Shown here: positions 5,953 through 9,700 of the stretch, piece by piece
How the letters are laid out: each line of letters begins with the position of its first letter
Numbering within the stretch: position 1 is the stretch's first letter
NCBI GenBank assembly: GCA_004525155.1
Contig: SPDA01000040.1
Coordinates: 1-9,700, forward strand
Origin: Spirochaetales bacterium
Lineage (GTDB): Bacteria; Spirochaetota; Spirochaetia; SPDA01
Length of the DNA stretch: 9,700 nt
Direction: 5' to 3'
The notes under the pieces: model-generated
The model's database searches: none
What the model was told of the DNA's origin: nothing
What the model saw: only the letters and a program-made list of their open reading frames with translations
Position numbers and translations under genes: made by a program

Positions 5953-7898
5953 GCGTCAACAGTGAAAACGGCCCTGCCGAGTCGTACAGGCTTAAGGACC
6001 TTATTGACCTGGAACAGTTTCAGTCCCTTCAGGACAGGCTGAACGAAAACTACTCCTTCCCCTCCGCCATAATCGACATTGAGGGAAATATTCTTACAGT
6101 CACAGCATGGCAGGACATCTGCTTCAAGTTCCACAGAAAAAACCGGGAAACTGAAAACGAGTGTATTCAAAGCAGTCAGTATATTTTGAGCCATCTGCAC
6201 GAAGCCAATCCGGCGGTAACCTACAGCTGCCCGCACGGTCTGGTGGACAGCGCCGCTCCCATTATCATCGACGGCGTTCATTACGGGAATTTTTTCACCG
6301 GTCAGTTTTTTCTTGAAGAGCCTGATTTGGATTTTTTCAGGCGCCAGGCTGAAAAATACGGATTTGACGAGGCATCCTATCTGGAGGCAGTCCGGAAAGT
6401 GCCCGTCTGGACAAAGGAACAGCTTAATCATCACCTGTATTTCATAAAGGGGCTAGTCGAGGTTATTTCCAGCATAGGCTTGAAAAACCTGCATGAAATC
6501 GAATCTAAAAAACAGATAAAGCAGAGCGAGGAAAAATACCGTTACCTTGTCGAGACGCTCACCCAGCCCGTGTTTACCATGAACCGGCAGGGCGTGTACC
6601 TGTTCATGAACACGACATCCGCCGGGCAGCTGGGCGGCAAACCGGAAGATTTTATCGGGAAAACAATGTTCGATGTATTTCCCGCGGATATCGCCAAACT
6701 CCAGTTCGCCAATATCCTTAAAGCGATGAATTCAGGCAGGCTCGTGGAATCCTCCAGGAAAACGGTCGTTTCAGGCAGGACAGCCTGGTATTATGCCAGG
6801 ATCCAGCCGATTATGGACGACAGAGGCGCTTATGACAAAGTACTGGTCATTCTCGACGACATTACCGGGCGCAAGTTCGCCGAAGAAGAGCTCTACACCA
6901 TCAGCGAAACCCTCAATGCCATCTTTCAGGTTTCGCCGCTGGCGATTATGGTCCTCGATCTGGACGGCAAAATCAGGATGTGGAACCCGGCGGCAGAGCG
7001 TATGTTCGGCTGGTCGTCGGAGGAGGTGATTGGCGGCCCTCTGCCTTATATACCGGACAACCTCCTCGATGAGTTTGATGAACTGAGCCATCAGGTTTTC
7101 AGCCGCGGAGGCCTGATAAGCCGGGAAGTCATCCGTCAGCGGAAGGACGGCACCTTCATCACCATCAGCCTTTCTTCCGCGGTGCTTTATGACGTCGACG
7201 GACGGCCGCGGGGGCGCATGTCCATTCTGGAAGACATCTCGGACCGCAAACAGGCTGAAACCAGGATTAAAAACGCCCTTTCAGAAAAAGAAACCCTGCT
7301 GCGGGAGCTGTACCACCGAACCAAAAACAATATGCAGGTCATCAGCTCCATGCTTTCCCTGCAGGCCGCAAAAGCCCAGAATAAAGCCATGGACCTGATC
7401 TTCAGGGAAACCGAAAACCGTATCCAGGCCATGGCATTGGTCCACCAGATGCTCTACCAGACGCAGGACCTGTCAAGCCTCAACCTGAGCGAGTATATCC
7501 GTGATTTGGCAACCATGCTGTTTCAGAGTTTCGCCCAGTCCGATAAAATCAGCCTTTCGCTGGACCTGGCGGTTGAAGAAAACGTTCTGATAGACACTGC
7601 AATTCCCTGCGGGCTTATATTGAATGAACTTTTATCCAATTCACTAAAACATGCCTTCCCCGAAGGCAGGCAGGGCTCCATCCGTATCCGGATTGCCCGG
7701 CTCGATCCGCAGACACTGGAAATGGTTTTTTCCGACAACGGAATCGGCGTTCCCCCGCTCTTTGATTACCGTGCCCAGAATTCATTGGGAATCCAGACGA
7801 TCCTCTCCCTGACCGAACAGCAGCTCCAGGGAGAAGCCGGGTTCGAATCCTGCTGCGGTATTACCTGGCGGCTCCGCTTCAGGGACCGGCCTGCATAA
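5949..7898 (+). CDS. Soluble sensor histidine kinase: PocR - PAS - PAS - HisKA_2 - HATPase
   Basis: A cytosolic kinase of 649 residues with no membrane segment. Residues about 17-178 form a PocR sensory domain with WQDICFKFH (Cys58), ECIQSS (Cys72), YSCPHGLVD (Cys94, His96) and PIIIDGVHYGNFFTGQFF, the typical Cys/His-marked core. A PAS domain spans about 195-310 (ends LDDITGRKFAEEEL) and a second about 318-436 (WNPAAERMFGWSSEEV, then LEDISDRKQAE). HisKA_2 begins at LLRELYHRTKNNMQ with His456 as phospho-acceptor. The ATPase domain has the N-box LNELLSNSLKHAF (Asn559, Asn564), DNGIG at 596-600 and SLGIQ at 612-616. The family phosphorylates a response regulator; none is in the window, so this is an orphan here. 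The PocR ligand is unknown; small diols and related compounds have been suggested for the domain. The start ATG overlaps the lipoprotein stop, so it relies on translational coupling and has no strong ribosome site. It ends 14 bases from a convergent gene. Confidence 0.97.
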   Translation: MSVNSENGPAESYRLKDLIDLEQFQSLQDRLNENYSFPSAIIDIEGNILTVTAWQDICFKFHRKNRETENECIQSSQYILSHLHEANPAVTYSCPHGLVDSAAPIIIDGVHYGNFFTGQFFLEEPDLDFFRRQAEKYGFDEASYLEAVRKVPVWTKEQLNHHLYFIKGLVEVISSIGLKNLHEIESKKQIKQSEEKYRYLVETLTQPVFTMNRQGVYLFMNTTSAGQLGGKPEDFIGKTMFDVFPADIAKLQFANILKAMNSGRLVESSRKTVVSGRTAWYYARIQPIMDDRGAYDKVLVILDDITGRKFAEEELYTISETLNAIFQVSPLAIMVLDLDGKIRMWNPAAERMFGWSSEEVIGGPLPYIPDNLLDEFDELSHQVFSRGGLISREVIRQRKDGTFITISLSSAVLYDVDGRPRGRMSILEDISDRKQAETRIKNALSEKETLLRELYHRTKNNMQVISSMLSLQAAKAQNKAMDLIFRETENRIQAMALVHQMLYQTQDLSSLNLSEYIRDLATMLFQSFAQSDKISLSLDLAVEENVLIDTAIPCGLILNELLSNSLKHAFPEGRQGSIRIRIARLDPQTLEMVFSDNGIGVPPLFDYRAQNSLGIQTILSLTEQQLQGEAGFESCCGITWRLRFRDRPA

Positions 7899-7912
7899 AG
7901 GAAGGGTTTGAT

Positions 7913-8281
7913 TTATTCGAACTGCCTTACAAAAAATGATTCGGACACATAGTTCGTTGAAGTCATAAAAGAACCGTTTTTATAATACCGGATATAAGGA
8001 ATCAGGTCGTTTCCAAAAGTCTCTTCCTTGAATCTCAGAAACTGGTGAAAAATTTCCAGCTGGTCATAAACGATTTCGTAGACATCTATATCGATCTCCT
8101 CCGGCCTGCCCTCTCTGTTCAGCCGTGAAAGAAACGATTTGACCATGTGCCACTGGGGGCACCAGCTCTGACTCATGATAACGGCCACATTGCTCCCCGA
8201 TTGAATTATATCCGTACCGAATTCCTCCGCCTTCATGGCTTCTTCGATTTGGGAAAGGGATATGTTTTTTTCAACTATCAC
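7913..8281 (-). CDS. Thioredoxin-fold protein with single active-site Cys (WCPQW)
   Basis: A protein of 122 residues with no signal peptide. The pattern fits a thioredoxin fold: a central strand NVAVIMSQSWCPQWHMVKSFL (31-51) with Trp40-Cys41, a following helix, then the likely cis-proline strand DLIPYIRYYKNGSF (92-105, Pro95). The second active-site cysteine is replaced by Trp44, and Cys41 is the only Cys in the protein. Disulfide oxidoreductase activity of the usual two-Cys kind is therefore unlikely; a monothiol, bacilliredoxin-like or purely binding role is inferred. The GTG start at 8279-8281 overlaps the TGA of the upstream coiled-coil gene (GTGA), so translation is coupled; no clear ribosome site was seen, and an internal ATG at 8234-8236 would cut into the fold. 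It ends 14 bases from the kinase stop with no hairpin terminator in the gap. Family assignment is by motif only. Confidence 0.75.
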   Translation of the reverse strand: MIVEKNISLSQIEEAMKAEEFGTDIIQSGSNVAVIMSQSWCPQWHMVKSFLSRLNREGRPEEIDIDVYEIVYDQLEIFHQFLRFKEETFGNDLIPYIRYYKNGSFMTSTNYVSESFFVRQFE

Positions 8282-8457
8282 TTTTTCAGTTCGCGTTCCA
8301 GCCGCGATATTTCCTCTTCAAGATCCTCGATTTCACTTTCCATCCGCACATCCGCCGAGGAGGAATGGGAGGAGGAACAGTTTGCTTTCGATCGGGCATT
8401 TTTCAGGTCCTGAAGTTTTGTCTTTTTGAGTTCAAGTTCCTCGGTTTTTGTATTCAT
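8278..8457 (-). CDS. Small coiled-coil protein, unknown function
   Basis: A protein of 59 residues and very charged. An N-terminal helix (TKTEELELKKTKLQDLKNARSK) and a C-terminal helix (ESEIEDLEEEISRLERELKK) with heptad-like Leu/Ile spacing flank a Ser-rich linker with one Cys (CSSSHSSSAD, about 27-36). It could fold as a helical hairpin or oligomer. The frame is open further upstream, but the start ATG at 8455-8457 is chosen because AAAGGAG (8465-8471) is 7 bases away; an ATG at 8461-8463 is only one base from that site. It overlaps the thioredoxin-like gene by 4 bases (GTGA), which suggests equal expression and perhaps a physical partnership. I know no family for it. Confidence 0.65.
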   Translation of the reverse strand: MNTKTEELELKKTKLQDLKNARSKANCSSSHSSSADVRMESEIEDLEEEISRLERELKK

Positions 8458-8478
8458 ATACATGCTCCTTTCCCCGTC

Positions 8479-8508
8479 AGTATAAACCAAGATTACCGGA
8501 AAGGTCTA
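8479..8508 (-). promoter_or_regulatory. Possible promoter for the coiled-coil / thioredoxin-like pair
   Basis: On the minus strand, TATACT (8479-8484) matches 5 of 6 positions of the -10. TAGACC (8503-8508), 18 bases upstream, matches 4 of 6 of the -35. The start would fall near 8472, leaving a short leader with the AAAGGAG site. The pair could instead be read through from the serine hydrolase gene, since no terminator is visible in the 86-base gap (8458-8543). Confidence 0.4.
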
Positions 8509-8543
8509 CATTTTCAGATTAATTGCCCTGTGAGAAAGATGTG

Positions 8544-9587
8544 TTACCATTTTTCCGCTGCCGGGACAACATGGGCCGTGTAAATTTCGTAAGGCAGAAA
8601 AAAATCCTCTTCCCTCAGCGAACTGGCGAAAACCGTTACCAGCTTAAGGACGGTGTCCACGATGAGATACTGGCCTTCATACCCGAGGGCCATAATACGG
8701 CCTTCGCCGTCCACCCACCACTGGTATCCGTAATATTCCCTCAAGGTCCCCGCTTTAATCCAGGGCCTGGTGGATTGTTCTATCCAGTCTTCGGAAATCA
8801 GCTGCCTGCCCTGCCACCTTCCCCTGTCCAGAACCAGCTGGCCGATTTTCACCAGGTCCCGGGGTTTCAGGCGGAGCCCTCCCCATCCCGTACTGCGGCC
8901 CAGGGGGTTTTTCTCCCAGGAGTATTCCGTTATTCCAAGGGGAACAAAAAGAGTCTTTAAGGCATACTCTTCCGCGTCCATGCCCGTCTTCTGCCGTATA
9001 ATTTCTCCCAGCAGATAGCTCGCGAGGTTGCTGTAATCGAACCGCTGCCCCCCGGGCGCTTCCGAGGGCAGGCTTACAATGTGACGTATCCAGTCTTTTT
9101 TATTCCAGACAGCCCTTAATCCTTCCCATCTGTACAGATAGGAATCGCGGCTCGCCAGTCCCGTGCTCATGGTGAGAAAATGCCTGAGCGTCAGGGATTT
9201 GCTTCTCTCGGTCAATTCTTCCGGTGCGATTTCCGGGAAAAACGTATACACCGGCGTATCGACCGTATCGAGAAGTCCGCGGTCGAACAGGGTGCCGATG
9301 AGCAGGGAAACTATACTTTTCGTACAGGAGTTAATAACATGTATTTCTTCCGGGTCCATATCTTCGGCGTACTGTTCCCACAAATATTCCCCGGAGCGGA
9401 AAACGAGAAAGGCCTGAATATTTTCACGCCGGACAAGGTCGCCCGCGGCCCCGAAAAGCTCCTTCCCGGACACCTCCCGCGCAGCGGGCGCGGATGTCGC
9501 CTGCTTTGATCCCCGGCCGGCGCATCCGTTAAAAAAAATTACGAGAATAATTGTTATTATGATTATTCTTCCGCCGTGCAGAATCAT
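8544..9587 (-). CDS. Lipoprotein serine hydrolase of the beta-lactamase (class C / NylB / esterase) family
   Basis: A protein of 347 residues. The N-terminus has a hydrophobic stretch (GRIIIITIILVIFF) and a lipobox-like FNGC with Cys22, so it is probably anchored in the envelope facing outward. The penicillin-binding fold is shown by S-C-T-K at 87-90 (Ser87 nucleophile, Lys90), YSN at 185-187, and GYEGQ at 302-306 in the place of the third KTG/HxG motif. Further family blocks are LTLRHFLTMSTGL, APGGQRFDYSNLASYLLG, GWGGLRLKPRDLVKIGQL and YYGYQWWV. These fit the esterase/amidase members (6-aminohexanoate-dimer hydrolase-like, EstB-like) better than true beta-lactamases, whose third motif differs. 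The natural substrate is unknown; peptidoglycan fragments, amides or esters are possible. The ATG at 9585-9587 is set by the signal peptide; its ribosome site is weak. It is convergent to the kinase set and upstream of the coiled-coil gene on the same strand. Confidence 0.93.
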   Translation of the reverse strand: MILHGGRIIIITIILVIFFNGCAGRGSKQATSAPAAREVSGKELFGAAGDLVRRENIQAFLVFRSGEYLWEQYAEDMDPEEIHVINSCTKSIVSLLIGTLFDRGLLDTVDTPVYTFFPEIAPEELTERSKSLTLRHFLTMSTGLASRDSYLYRWEGLRAVWNKKDWIRHIVSLPSEAPGGQRFDYSNLASYLLGEIIRQKTGMDAEEYALKTLFVPLGITEYSWEKNPLGRSTGWGGLRLKPRDLVKIGQLVLDRGRWQGRQLISEDWIEQSTRPWIKAGTLREYYGYQWWVDGEGRIMALGYEGQYLIVDTVLKLVTVFASSLREEDFFLPYEIYTAHVVPAAEKW

Positions 9588-9604
9588 AAGCCGGGCCGTC
9601 CGCC

Positions 9605-9700
9605 TTATCTTTTTACGGCAATGCCGATTTTATCCGCATTCATGGCGCCGGCTAAATCGATTTCGCGTTCGCAAGCAGGTATTTCTCCGCTTCCGCGCAC
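9605..9700 (-). CDS. Possible C-terminal end of an upstream gene, cut by window edge
   Basis: A minus-strand frame is open from the right edge for 31 codons to a TAA at 9605-9607, ending in DLAGAMNADKIGIAVKR, 17 bases before the serine hydrolase start. Codon use looks like the neighbours. However, a second minus-strand frame in the same DNA also reads plausibly (AEAEKYLLANAKSI, stop at 9652-9654), so I cannot be sure which, if either, is coding. No family is recognisable from so short a tail. Confidence 0.3.
   Translation of the reverse strand: MRGSGEIPACEREIDLAGAMNADKIGIAVKR

Noticed and set aside
5856..6434. Minus-strand open frame of 192 codons opposite the kinase PocR domain
   Set aside because: It runs antisense across the lipoprotein/kinase junction and has no recognisable product; the plus-strand PocR motifs are clear.
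8458..8490. Longer N-terminus for the coiled-coil protein (TTG at 8490 or ATG at 8463)
   Set aside because: The AAAGGAG site lies inside the longest version and only one base from the 8463 ATG; spacing fits only ATG 8457.

Overview
The window is ordinary bacterial chromosomal DNA from an anaerobe-like heterotroph with about 50% GC genes and sharply AT-rich promoters. I suspect a spirochaete (Treponema/Spirochaeta type). The grounds are a PocR-PAS-HisKA_2 sensor kinase, loose lipoboxes (FGSC, FNGC), UroD-like proteins next to a LacI regulator, and frequent GTG/TTG starts. This is inference from gene style; no rRNA, tRNA or other phylogenetic marker is present.

Left part (1-3659, minus strand): a tight operon read leftwards. 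In transcription order it holds an L-rhamnose mutarotase (rhaM), two different UroD/MtaA-type proteins, and the ATPase of a ribose/rhamnose-type sugar ABC importer, which runs off the left edge. Gaps are 49, 14 and 12 bases and all four genes have plausible ribosome binding sites. Neither UroD-like protein looks like true HemE. One keeps the His-x-Cys...Cys zinc pattern of cobamide-dependent methyltransferases; the other has lost the last Cys.

Centre (3660-3951): an AT-rich divergent control region. It carries two back-to-back promoters of the same build (TTGACA, 16-base spacer, TGnTAAAAT), paired ACTAGT boxes just downstream of the leftward start, and a perfect 15-base palindrome against the rightward -35. 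A LacI-family repressor gene (3952-4983) follows and is the obvious candidate regulator of both sides.

Right of the repressor (5029-7898, plus strand): a lipoprotein of unknown family overlaps by 4 bases (ATGA) a soluble PocR-PAS-PAS-HisKA_2 histidine kinase with no response regulator in view. PocR domains were named from the propanediol-utilisation regulator, and 1,2-propanediol is a product of rhamnose fermentation, so the kinase may report on the same metabolism. That link is a hypothesis.

Far right (7913-9700, minus strand): a set convergent with the kinase. A possible partial reading frame at the edge comes first. It is followed by a beta-lactamase-fold serine hydrolase lipoprotein, a 59-residue coiled-coil protein, and a thioredoxin-fold protein with a single active-site Cys (WCPQW); the last two overlap by GTGA.

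The most interesting unit is the rhaM / double UroD / sugar importer operon with its LacI regulator. It could be a pathway for importing and processing a modified (perhaps O-methylated) deoxy-sugar.
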